64,000 nucleotides of DNA from JBBRVW01 sp963784645 (GTDB lineage Bacteria > Actinomycetota > Actinomycetes > JACCUZ01). A model generated the notes under the pieces. It was not told where the DNA came from and ran no database searches. It saw only the letters and a program-made list of their open reading frames with translations. Of the stretch, positions 56,839-64,000 are shown in pieces. The position numbers were made by a program, and so were the translations under genes. The stretch spans positions 248,001-312,000 of the forward strand of contig CAWARY010000015.1 of assembly GCA_963784645.1 (NCBI GenBank). Reading direction: 5' to 3'. Positions within the stretch are counted from its first letter, which is position 1. Every line of letters begins with the position of its first letter.

Positions 56839-59355
56839 TCAGCCGCCTAGGGCGGTCCTGCGACGCCGGCCCGCAGTCGGTCGCGCGCTCCCGACCAGCA
56901 GGAGCCCACCACCCAGCGCCACCAGCAGCAGGGCTGCCGTGGTGATCGCCCCGAGGGAACCCGCGCCGGTGTGCGGGAGCTGGGTGCCCCCGGTGGCCGG
57001 CGGCTTGGGCCCGTTCTTGGGCCCGTTCTTGACACCCTCGACGGCGACGATCGGCGTCTCGACCTCGTTGGACTCCACGGCAGGCACCTGCGTCGACCGC
57101 ACCGAGCCGGTGTTGACGATGGTGACTGCGGGGAGCCCACCGTCCGCGTCCGCCTCGGGCTTGTCGATCATCACGTCGAAGTGCACCGTGCGGGTGGTGC
57201 CGGGCGCCATGTCGCCGATCACCCAGGTGATCACGCCGTTGGCGGCGGTCACCGACGAGCAGCCACCGTCACAGGTCGCCGTCCCGGTCTGGTAGGTCGT
57301 GCCGACCGGCACCGCGTCCGTCACGGTCACGCCGGTCTGGGCCGCGTTGCCCGAGGAGGTCACCGCCAACCCGTAGGTCAGGGTGTCGCCGAACTCCGCC
57401 GGGCCGGCCGGGAAGACCGTCTTCACGACGGACAGCCCCGTGGTCGGCGGGACGACCGTCGTCGGCGGCACGACCGCCGGGCAGGCGGCGGGCGCGGTCG
57501 CGCTCGCCAGGTCGACCGCCGGACCGGACGCCGGCACGTACCGCAGCACCAGGCTGGCACCGCCGGTGACCGCGATGCCCGTCTGGCCGCTGTTCACCGG
57601 CTGAGTGGTGCCGTTGACCGCGAGAACGAACGAGCCGCCGGTCGCCGACCCCTGGCTCAGGGTCCCGACGTCCACCGAGGCGCCGGTGGCCGTGCAGTGC
57701 GTCACCAGCGGACCCCCCGCGGGCGGGGTGACCACAGGTGCCGGGCAGGCCTTGGGAGCCGTGGCGGTCTGCTCGACGTGCGAGGTGCCGCCGAGCTTCC
57801 AGACGAGCGCGAGGCTCGACTCCGCGGGGACCTGGACGACGGCCCCGCTCGAGACGGCCTGGCTGGCGCCGTTGACGCGCAGCGTCCAGGTGACGCCCGC
57901 CTCGTGGCTGAGGGTGCCGACCGTGACCACGGCGCCGTCCTCGTCGCAGACCACCGTGAACGACCCGGAGGCGTCCACCGGAGGCGTGCAGCCCTTGCCG
58001 CCGTTGCGGTGGTCGATCAGGCCGGCGATCCGCACGTCGTCGTAGTGCGGCACGGGGCCGTCCACGCCGTCGTAGCGGGTGCCGCCCCAGTAGAGGTCGG
58101 TCTGGTAGTAGCAGGACGGCCGGTCCACGACCAGCGTGCCGGACGTGTGGGCGGCGTCGATGGTGACGGAGTCGTGGTCGACGAAGACCTGCGTCCCGCT
58201 GGTGGGCCAGGTCGGGCCACCCGTCTGGTACGAGTTGAGCGAGACCACCTTGGTCACGCCCTCGCACAGCGGCAGCGACCCGGTGTAGGCCACGGCCGCG
58301 TGGAAGTCGTCGGTCACGTAGCGAGCCGACACGTCACCCATCTTGATCGTCTCGGTGCAGGTCGGCGGCGGGGGCTCCTCCTCGCACGCGACGACGGTCA
58401 CGGGACCGTCGAGGGTGACGAAGTCGCCCGAGTCACCGAGTCGCACCTGCAGCGCGACGGTGCTGCCCACGGCCGCACCCGGCACGGTCACGCCGGCCGG
58501 CGCCTCCAGTGCCGACTCGGTCGTGGCGATGTCGGACGCGCTGCCGCCGGTGACGACGTGCAGGCGGTACTGGGCGTTCGTGGCGCCGTCGCTGTCGACG
58601 TCCGCGGTGACCGCGAGGGCGCCCTGTGACGGCAGGCACGGCACGTGCAGTTCGCCGGAGGGCTTGGGCACGACGACGACGGGCGGTGTGAGCGTGCCGC
58701 AGTCCGCCTTGCTGGTGAGCGGGCCGTCGTAGGTGTGCACGTTCCCGGCCGCGTCCTTGTAGTCGCCGATCAGGTCGCGCTTGGCGTCGCCTGCGTGCAC
58801 CGTGGTGCCCCGCCAGACGCCGTCGCTCTTCCAGGTCTTGTTCGGCGTGGTGCGGTGGGCCAGGTGACCCTTGAGCTTGACCGAGTCGTCGTCGACGGTG
58901 AGGAAGACGTAGGGGTTGGTGTCGCTGCTGGTGGCGTGACAGACGTTGACCGGGGTGTGCCCCTTGTCCGGCACGGCGCAGGCGGTGCTGTCACCCTCGA
59001 AGGTCTTGGTCCAGCCCTTGGAGCCGGTGGGGTCGTCGTGCGCGGTGACCACGACCTTGTAGTGGTAGCTCGCGTACTTGTCCGGAGCGTCGAAGCTCTC
59101 GACGTAGCGGGCGTCGAAGTCGGTGTCGTCCACGACGTCGCCCGCGACGGTCACCGTCACATGGTTGGTGCCGCCCGTGTTGTACGCGGTCAGCGAGACC
59201 GCGAGCTCGTCGCAGTCGGCCGTCACGGCGGGCACGTGCGCGCTCGCGGACACGGCGACGACACCCCCGAGGACGACGAGACCGAGCGCGAGCAGCGCGC
59301 TGAGCAGGGCCCTGACCCGGCCCGTCCTGACTTCGTGCAGTCCGCTTCTGTGCAT
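56839..59355 (-). CDS. LPXTG cell-wall-anchored surface protein
   Basis: An 838-aa protein. The signal peptide spans about 1-38 (RALLSALLALGLVVLGG). A C-terminal sorting signal is complete: LPHTGAG, a hydrophobic segment (ITTAALLLVALGGGLLLVG), then RRRR. A DUF11-type repeat (VTVTDAVPVGTTYQTGTATC) lies near residue 690. The region near 120 (VNVCHATSSDTNPYVFLTVD) matches a cysteine-bearing module common in actinobacterial surface proteins. Middle parts have repeated CxxxG-like cysteine positions and Ig-like strands. I chose ATG 59355, with GGAGGGG 7 nt upstream. A sortase gene is not in the window. Confidence 0.9.
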   Translation of the reverse strand: MHRSGLHEVRTGRVRALLSALLALGLVVLGGVVAVSASAHVPAVTADCDELAVSLTAYNTGGTNHVTVTVAGDVVDDTDFDARYVESFDAPDKYASYHYKVVVTAHDDPTGSKGWTKTFEGDSTACAVPDKGHTPVNVCHATSSDTNPYVFLTVDDDSVKLKGHLAHRTTPNKTWKSDGVWRGTTVHAGDAKRDLIGDYKDAAGNVHTYDGPLTSKADCGTLTPPVVVVPKPSGELHVPCLPSQGALAVTADVDSDGATNAQYRLHVVTGGSASDIATTESALEAPAGVTVPGAAVGSTVALQVRLGDSGDFVTLDGPVTVVACEEEPPPPTCTETIKMGDVSARYVTDDFHAAVAYTGSLPLCEGVTKVVSLNSYQTGGPTWPTSGTQVFVDHDSVTIDAAHTSGTLVVDRPSCYYQTDLYWGGTRYDGVDGPVPHYDDVRIAGLIDHRNGGKGCTPPVDASGSFTVVCDEDGAVVTVGTLSHEAGVTWTLRVNGASQAVSSGAVVQVPAESSLALVWKLGGTSHVEQTATAPKACPAPVVTPPAGGPLVTHCTATGASVDVGTLSQGSATGGSFVLAVNGTTQPVNSGQTGIAVTGGASLVLRYVPASGPAVDLASATAPAACPAVVPPTTVVPPTTGLSVVKTVFPAGPAEFGDTLTYGLAVTSSGNAAQTGVTVTDAVPVGTTYQTGTATCDGGCSSVTAANGVITWVIGDMAPGTTRTVHFDVMIDKPEADADGGLPAVTIVNTGSVRSTQVPAVESNEVETPIVAVEGVKNGPKNGPKPPATGGTQLPHTGAGSLGAITTAALLLVALGGGLLLVGSARPTAGRRRRTALGG

Positions 59356-59600
59356 GACGTACCCCTCCAACGCCTAGGGGCCGGTCTCACCACTGGCTCC
59401 CCGCGACCGTCCCGGAAGCGTGCCCGGGCGGTGACCGTGTGTGATCGCGGTTCGACGCCTTCCCCATCCCTGTCGTGCACCGTGACTGTAAGTGATCAGG
59501 TCATGGTGGAGTCAAGATGTCGTGCTCATATCACCCGTTTGGCGGTAAGGACGACCTGTCCGACCTGGCGCGCAGTGCCCGGGTCCGGACATGGCCGGGC
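59356..59600. other. Spacer between the two LPXTG genes
   Basis: A stretch of about 245 nt with no coding sequence that I trust. It holds the GGAGGGG ribosome site of the downstream surface protein gene and slightly more A/T than usual (TGACTGTAAGTGATCAGG near 59481-59500), where its promoter probably lies. The rest, to 59637, is a terminator. Confidence 0.6.
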
Positions 59601-59637
59601 AAAACGTCGCGACCCCGGGCCGTCGGCCCGGGGTCGC
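59601..59637 (-). terminator. Intrinsic terminator of the second LPXTG gene
   Basis: GCGACCCCGGGCC pairs with GGCCCGGGGTCGC around GTC. On the minus strand it is followed by GACGTTTT, a short T-run, so it fits an intrinsic terminator. Confidence 0.8.
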
Positions 59638-59666
59638 CCCGTCATGCGTGCTACCGGTCGTGCGTA

Positions 59667-62600
59667 CTACCTGCCGCTGGTCCAGCGCCGGCGGCCGCCG
59701 GCGGCGACCAGGAGCAGGCCGAGGCCCAGCAGGAGCAGGGCACCACCGACGGTCGGACCCAGCGGGAGGCTCGCACCGGTGTGCGGCAGCTCCCGGGGGA
59801 TCTTGACCGGCAGGACCTTGCTCACCGGCGTCCTGACCACGTTGGACGGGGTCGACGGCGTCCGGTCGGACGTCACCGCGCCGGCGTTGAGGACGTCCAC
59901 CGCGACCGCCTCGCCGGCCCGGCCGGTCACGTCGTCGATGGTCACCTGGAAGGTGATCTGACGGCTGCCCCCCGCGGCCAGGGCTCCCAGTCGCCACGTG
60001 ATCAGCCCGTTGGCGTCCGGCCCGGTCACGGTGCACGTCCCGGCGCCGATGCACGTCGCCGTGCCCGCGACGTACGTCGTGTCACCCGACGCTGGCCGGG
60101 CCGGGTCGCGACCGGGCAGGTAGTCGGTCACGACGACATTGGTCTGGTCGAGGTTGCCGGTGGCGCTGGCCGTGAGGGTGTAGGTCAGCTTGTCACCGAA
60201 CTCCACGACCACACCGTTGCCGGCCCGCGGCGACACGGTCTTCACCAGCGTCAGTGCCCCGGTCGGCACCACATGGGTCGTGGAGTCGGAGAGGTTCTGG
60301 AAGGTGGCCGTGTTGACCAGCAGCGTCCCCTGCGGGGCAGCGGAGCTGACGGTCACCGAGTAGGTCAGTGTCGTGCTCGCACCGGGGGCGAGCGTGACCG
60401 CCCAGGTGATCCTCGTGCCGTTGGTGGAGAGCACCCCACCGGAGCTGATCGTCCCCGTGTCCACGGTCACGTTGCTCGGCAGGGTGTCGACGACCGGCGC
60501 GTTCGTGATGGGGAAGTTGCCGGTGTTGCCGACCTTGACCGAGTAGTGGATCCGGGTGCCCGGCTGGACGATCGCCGGCGACGCGTCACTGGTCGCCGGG
60601 TTGCTGAACTTGTCCAGGGTCGGGCCGGGGATCCCCACGTAGTGGACCGTGAAGTCGGTGAGGTTCTCGAACGCCGCGGTGTTGCGGAGCTCGGCCCCCC
60701 GCGGGTTGTCGGCGTTCACGGTGACGTCGAGCTCGAACGTCGCTGTCGCCGACGGCGGCAGGGTGACGGTCCAGGTCAGCGTCGCGTGGCCGCCGGCGCT
60801 GCCGGTGGTCGGGGCGTCGCTCGCCGACCCGCCACCCGTCGTCGCCGACGTGGCGGATCCGGCCACGTAGGTGACACCGGTCGGCAGCGTGTCGACGACC
60901 GGGCTGGCCGTGATCGGGAAGTCGCCCGTGTTGGCGACCTTCAGCTGGTAGTGGATCGTCGAGCCGAGCGGCACCGTGGCGCCCTCGTTCGGCGAGCTCT
61001 TGTCCAGCGACGGCATCGGGCCACCGGTGCGGTGGACGACGGTGTCGATGAGCTGCTCGAACCCGGCCGTGTTCGTCAGGGTCGTGCTCTGCGGCACGTT
61101 GCCGACGAGCGCGTCGAACTCCACGGTCGCGGTCGATCCGGCCGGCAGCGTGACGGTCCACGTCAGCGTCCCGTGACCGCCCGCGGTACCGGTCACCGGC
61201 GGCGAGCTGATCGAGCCGCCGCCTGTCGTGCGGTAGGTGTCCGTCGCGGCCGTGAAGGTCACGCCCGGGGGCAGGGTGTCGACGAGCGGGCTGGCCGTGA
61301 TCGGGAAGTTGCCGGTGTTCCCGACCACGATCGTGTAGTGGATCGTGTCCCCCGGCGCCACGACCTGCCCGGCGGTGGGCGAGCTCTTGTCCAGGGTGGG
61401 CACCGGCACGCCGACCCGGTGGGTCGTCGTGTCCCGGAGCCCGAGGAACCGGGCGGTGTTGACCAGCAGCTCTCCGCTGGCCGCGGCGGTCTTCACCGTC
61501 ACCGTGTAGGTGAAGGTCCGCGAGGCGCCCGGCGCCAGGCTGACCTGCCAGGTGAGGGTGGCGTGCCCGCTCGTGTCCAGGCCCTGCGTGGGCAGCGGCG
61601 TGCCGCCGGTGACCCCCTGGAAGGCGACCTGGTCGGGCAGGGTGTCGACCAGCGGCTTGTTGCTGATCGAGGCGTCACCGGTGTTCGTCACCGTGAGGGT
61701 GTAGGTGATGACCGAGTCCCTCGGGACGAGGGTCGGCGTGCCGTCGGCCGCCGTGGCGACGGTCGCCGGGTCGGCGAACTTGTCCAGCGTCGGCTTGGAG
61801 ACCACCGTCACCTCGAGCGGGTCCGGGCAGGTCGCGCTCCGGGCCAGGTAGTTCTTGTCGCCGGAGTAGGAGGCCGCCCACCGGTAGGTACCGGCCGAGG
61901 TGGGCGTGAAGTCCGGGGTCGTCAGCGCCACGTAGGTGCCGGAGTGATCAGAGACCACGCTGCCGTTGTCGAGATCGAGGAGCCAGGCAGCATGCGCCGA
62001 GGGGCTGGTCGCGCAGCTCTGCGCGCCGCCGGCCAGCGGGCCGTAGAGGGTGACCGACACGGTCCCTGTCGGCCGGACCCCTGAGTACCTGACGAAGATC
62101 TGGTCGTCGACCGGGTCGGTGCCGTCGGGCGTGATGAGCGAGCTCGGTGTCGCCGAGGTGGTGACGGTGACCGGCGCCTTGTCGACGTGCGACCGCTCGT
62201 ACCGGGTCTCGCTGACCTCGCCGCACGGGTGGTCCGCGCCGGCGTTGTTGCTGTCGCCCTCGTAGGACGCCTTCCAGTAGTAGTCACCGGCGCCCGGCGC
62301 CGCCCAGGCAGGGCTGGTCCAGTCGATCTGGTACTTCGCGGACACGAGGGTGACGGTGTAGGTCAGCTCGGCCGGCGAGCCGGTGCGCGTCGCCGTCCAG
62401 GACTTCAGCGCGTCACCGGTGCAACCCGGCGTGCTCCAGACGCTCACCGTGAGCGCTCCGGTGGCGTCCTGGCTCACCGGACGCACCTTCACGCCGTCCT
62501 GGATCGTGCCGTCCTGCGCACCCAGGTAGGTCGCCGTCCGGGTCGCCTGGGTCGTGATGACCGGAGCGGCCTTGTTGACCGTGACGACCTCGTTCGGCGA

Positions 62601-64000
62601 GCCGCACGGCTCGACGGCGCTACCGAACAGGTCACCGGCGCTGGTGAAGGTGACGTACCAGTAGTAGGTGCCCGGCTTGGTGGCGGTCGCCGAGACGACA
62701 CCGGTGCCGGTCGGGTAGCGGCCGGGGCCGGCGACGCTGATGTTCTGTGAGCTGACGAGCTTGGCCGCGTCGACGCAGGAGTCGCCCTTGAGCGTGCCGC
62801 TGTCGAACGGGCCGTAGAGCGCGAAGCGCAGGGTGCCGGTCGCGTCGGACGGGACGTCGGTGAGGTCGGCGTAGTCCGTGATCGTGCCCTCGGGCAGGTC
62901 CGTGGCGGTCGCGTGTGTCGCGATGTCCGGCTTCGGGTCGGTGAAGACCGTCGGCGGGAACGGGTCGGTGATGTTGGCCTGGGTGACGACGACGGTCTTC
63001 ACCCGGTCGGCCGGAGCCGGCAGGCTGTAGCCGGCGGGTGGCGCGGTCTCGGCCCAGTAGTAGGTGTGGGGCCAGGTGATCTCGAAGGCGGCCGAGCCCT
63101 CGGGCAGGGTGCAGGTGCCGTCCGGCAGGAGGGTCACGCAGTCGCCGAGCAGCGTGTCCTTGCTGCCGGTGGTCTGCAGGCCGGCAGCCCCGTTGGACTC
63201 CTGCCAGAGCTGGAACGTGGCGCCGGCGAGCGGGGTGCCGCCGGTGTCGGTCTTCTTCACCGTGAGGGGCGTCTTGAGCTTCGGGTCCTCCATCGCGACG
63301 GCGAACGTGCCGCCGGCGTTGGCCGCGTCGACGTCGACCTTGACGTCCGGGTTGCCGGGGAGGGCGTAGCCCTGCGGCGCCTGGATCTCGTGCACGACGT
63401 AGTGGCCGAAGCCGAGGTTGGACCAGCTCGCGGTGCCGTCGACCGTGGCGCCCTGGGTGCCGTCGGTGGTCGTCCACTGCGGGTTCAGCTCGGGCATGCC
63501 GGTGGCCTGGGGCTCGCCGGCCTGGTGGACGCCGTCGTTGTTGCTGTCGACGTAGAGGCCGAACCTGGCCGGCGCCGTCGTGATGACGTTGCCCTGCTTG
63601 TCCTTCTTGGTCATGGTGATGGTCGACGGCTTGCGCGGGTCGGTGAAGGTGAAGACCCGGCTGTTGTCGCCGGAGTTGGCGCGCGTCACGGAGAAGGCCT
63701 GCACGGGCTTCGGGTTCGGCAGCTGGTAGCCGGTCGGCGCTGCCTGCTCGACGACCAGGTAGTCGCCCCAGGCGAGGCCGGTCCACGTGGCCAGGCCGTT
63801 GGCGCCGGTGATCTGGGGGTTCGTGCCGTGACCGGCCACGGAGACGTCAGCGCCGTCGAGGACGCCCTTGGTGCCGTTGTCGGTGAACAGCTCGAACGTC
63901 GCGCCCGCCAGCGTGGCGCCGTTGGCCGTGGTGTCGCGCTTGACCACAGACACATCCGGTGTCAGCCGCGGGTCCAGGAAGGCGCCGGCGGTGCCGGAGT
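59667..64000 (-). CDS. Large LPXTG surface protein with SpaA-like and DUF11 repeats (5' end cut by the window)
   Basis: The part present encodes about 1,440 residues and continues past the right edge in the same frame. It begins with three SpaA/CnaB-like domains, each with a lysine near the start (VVKRDTT, TMTKKDKQG, TVKKTDTGG) and an E-box-like motif (VVEQAAPTGY, VHEIQAPQGY, WAETAPPAGY), as in isopeptide-stabilised pilin folds. Next come three domains with cysteine pairs (about 62955-61800), then five DUF11-type repeats of roughly 130 aa (about 61795-59850), and last LPHTGASLP, a hydrophobic helix and RRRW. The product is a sortase substrate, and may be an adhesin or a pilus tip. Confidence 0.92.
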   Translation of the reverse strand, partial: SGTAGAFLDPRLTPDVSVVKRDTTANGATLAGATFELFTDNGTKGVLDGADVSVAGHGTNPQITGANGLATWTGLAWGDYLVVEQAAPTGYQLPNPKPVQAFSVTRANSGDNSRVFTFTDPRKPSTITMTKKDKQGNVITTAPARFGLYVDSNNDGVHQAGEPQATGMPELNPQWTTTDGTQGATVDGTASWSNLGFGHYVVHEIQAPQGYALPGNPDVKVDVDAANAGGTFAVAMEDPKLKTPLTVKKTDTGGTPLAGATFQLWQESNGAAGLQTTGSKDTLLGDCVTLLPDGTCTLPEGSAAFEITWPHTYYWAETAPPAGYSLPAPADRVKTVVVTQANITDPFPPTVFTDPKPDIATHATATDLPEGTITDYADLTDVPSDATGTLRFALYGPFDSGTLKGDSCVDAAKLVSSQNISVAGPGRYPTGTGVVSATATKPGTYYWYVTFTSAGDLFGSAVEPCGSPNEVVTVNKAAPVITTQATRTATYLGAQDGTIQDGVKVRPVSQDATGALTVSVWSTPGCTGDALKSWTATRTGSPAELTYTVTLVSAKYQIDWTSPAWAAPGAGDYYWKASYEGDSNNAGADHPCGEVSETRYERSHVDKAPVTVTTSATPSSLITPDGTDPVDDQIFVRYSGVRPTGTVSVTLYGPLAGGAQSCATSPSAHAAWLLDLDNGSVVSDHSGTYVALTTPDFTPTSAGTYRWAASYSGDKNYLARSATCPDPLEVTVVSKPTLDKFADPATVATAADGTPTLVPRDSVITYTLTVTNTGDASISNKPLVDTLPDQVAFQGVTGGTPLPTQGLDTSGHATLTWQVSLAPGASRTFTYTVTVKTAAASGELLVNTARFLGLRDTTTHRVGVPVPTLDKSSPTAGQVVAPGDTIHYTIVVGNTGNFPITASPLVDTLPPGVTFTAATDTYRTTGGGSISSPPVTGTAGGHGTLTWTVTLPAGSTATVEFDALVGNVPQSTTLTNTAGFEQLIDTVVHRTGGPMPSLDKSSPNEGATVPLGSTIHYQLKVANTGDFPITASPVVDTLPTGVTYVAGSATSATTGGGSASDAPTTGSAGGHATLTWTVTLPPSATATFELDVTVNADNPRGAELRNTAAFENLTDFTVHYVGIPGPTLDKFSNPATSDASPAIVQPGTRIHYSVKVGNTGNFPITNAPVVDTLPSNVTVDTGTISSGGVLSTNGTRITWAVTLAPGASTTLTYSVTVSSAAPQGTLLVNTATFQNLSDSTTHVVPTGALTLVKTVSPRAGNGVVVEFGDKLTYTLTASATGNLDQTNVVVTDYLPGRDPARPASGDTTYVAGTATCIGAGTCTVTGPDANGLITWRLGALAAGGSRQITFQVTIDDVTGRAGEAVAVDVLNAGAVTSDRTPSTPSNVVRTPVSKVLPVKIPRELPHTGASLPLGPTVGGALLLLGLGLLLVAAGGRRRWTSGR

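Noticed and set aside
59517..62084. An 855-codon open frame on the plus strand over the second LPXTG gene
   Set aside because: It is the shadow of the real minus-strand gene in very GC-rich DNA: its translation is Arg/Gly/Asp-rich with no domain, while the minus strand encodes clear DUF11 repeats and a sorting signal.

Overview
The window is very GC-rich, densely coded DNA from an actinobacterium, most likely a Nocardioides-like member of the Propionibacteriales (inference). The evidence is the clpS/DUF2017/mec/cysO/cysM block also found in Mycobacterium, a tmRNA whose tag (ADSNQRAYALAA) closely resembles the mycobacterial tag, an F420-dependent oxidoreductase, DUF3039, DUF2207, a DUF222-HNH gene under an actinobacterial SOS box, and LPXTG surface proteins. 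I saw no tRNA, rRNA, CRISPR array, insertion sequence or prophage.

Layout. 1-5.4 kb: CysO-dependent cysteine synthesis (mec, cysO, cysM) with clpS, divergent from an NAD salvage operon (pncB, pncA) that ends in an aldo/keto reductase. 5.4-8.8 kb: a cytosolic cobalamin-binding-type protein, an Ada-AlkA fusion overlapping ogt (alkylation repair), and a PNPOx-like protein. 8.9-16 kb: a large class V aminotransferase, then the homogentisate branch of tyrosine degradation (hmgA, fahA, hpd) with an Lrp regulator and an uncharacterised 287-aa protein inside it; hmgA is split by a frameshift. 16-24.2 kb: a PBP4-type carboxypeptidase, a STAS protein, a helicase, an MFS exporter, DUF3039, YqgE, a VanZ-like protein and malic enzyme. 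24.2-28 kb: a signalling operon of RsbW-like kinase, receiver-PP2C phosphatase, CHASE3 histidine kinase and Rcp1-like receiver. 28-31.7 kb: sulfate activation (cysD, cysNC) and an acyltransferase.

32-42.3 kb: a TetR/DHA2 efflux pair with a perfect operator, a frameshifted gamma-glutamyltransferase, the SOS-controlled DUF222-HNH gene, a secreted serine peptidase, and small enzymes (cupin, ABM-like, F420 luciferase-like, metallo-beta-lactamase fold, DUF302). 42.3-49.9 kb: tmRNA, a transmembrane Ser/Thr kinase, a 987-aa LAL-type LuxR regulator, a caspase-fold (clostripain-type) peptidase divergent from an unknown 125-aa protein, and a small exported protein. 50-56.7 kb: a co-directional run ftsE, ftsX, M23 hydrolase, S41 protease, smpB, DUF2207 (division and trans-translation). 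56.8-64 kb: two tandem LPHTG surface proteins; the second is cut by the window edge.

Two themes cut across the regions. Many genes carry a TAnnnT -10 box 6-7 nt before the start codon, which predicts leaderless mRNAs. Two genes (hmgA, ggt) are each broken by one apparent extra base in a short G/C run, so either sequence error or recent inactivation must be considered. The best candidates for undescribed biology are the LAL/peptidase cluster at 44.5-49.5 kb and the unknown protein in the tyrosine cluster.
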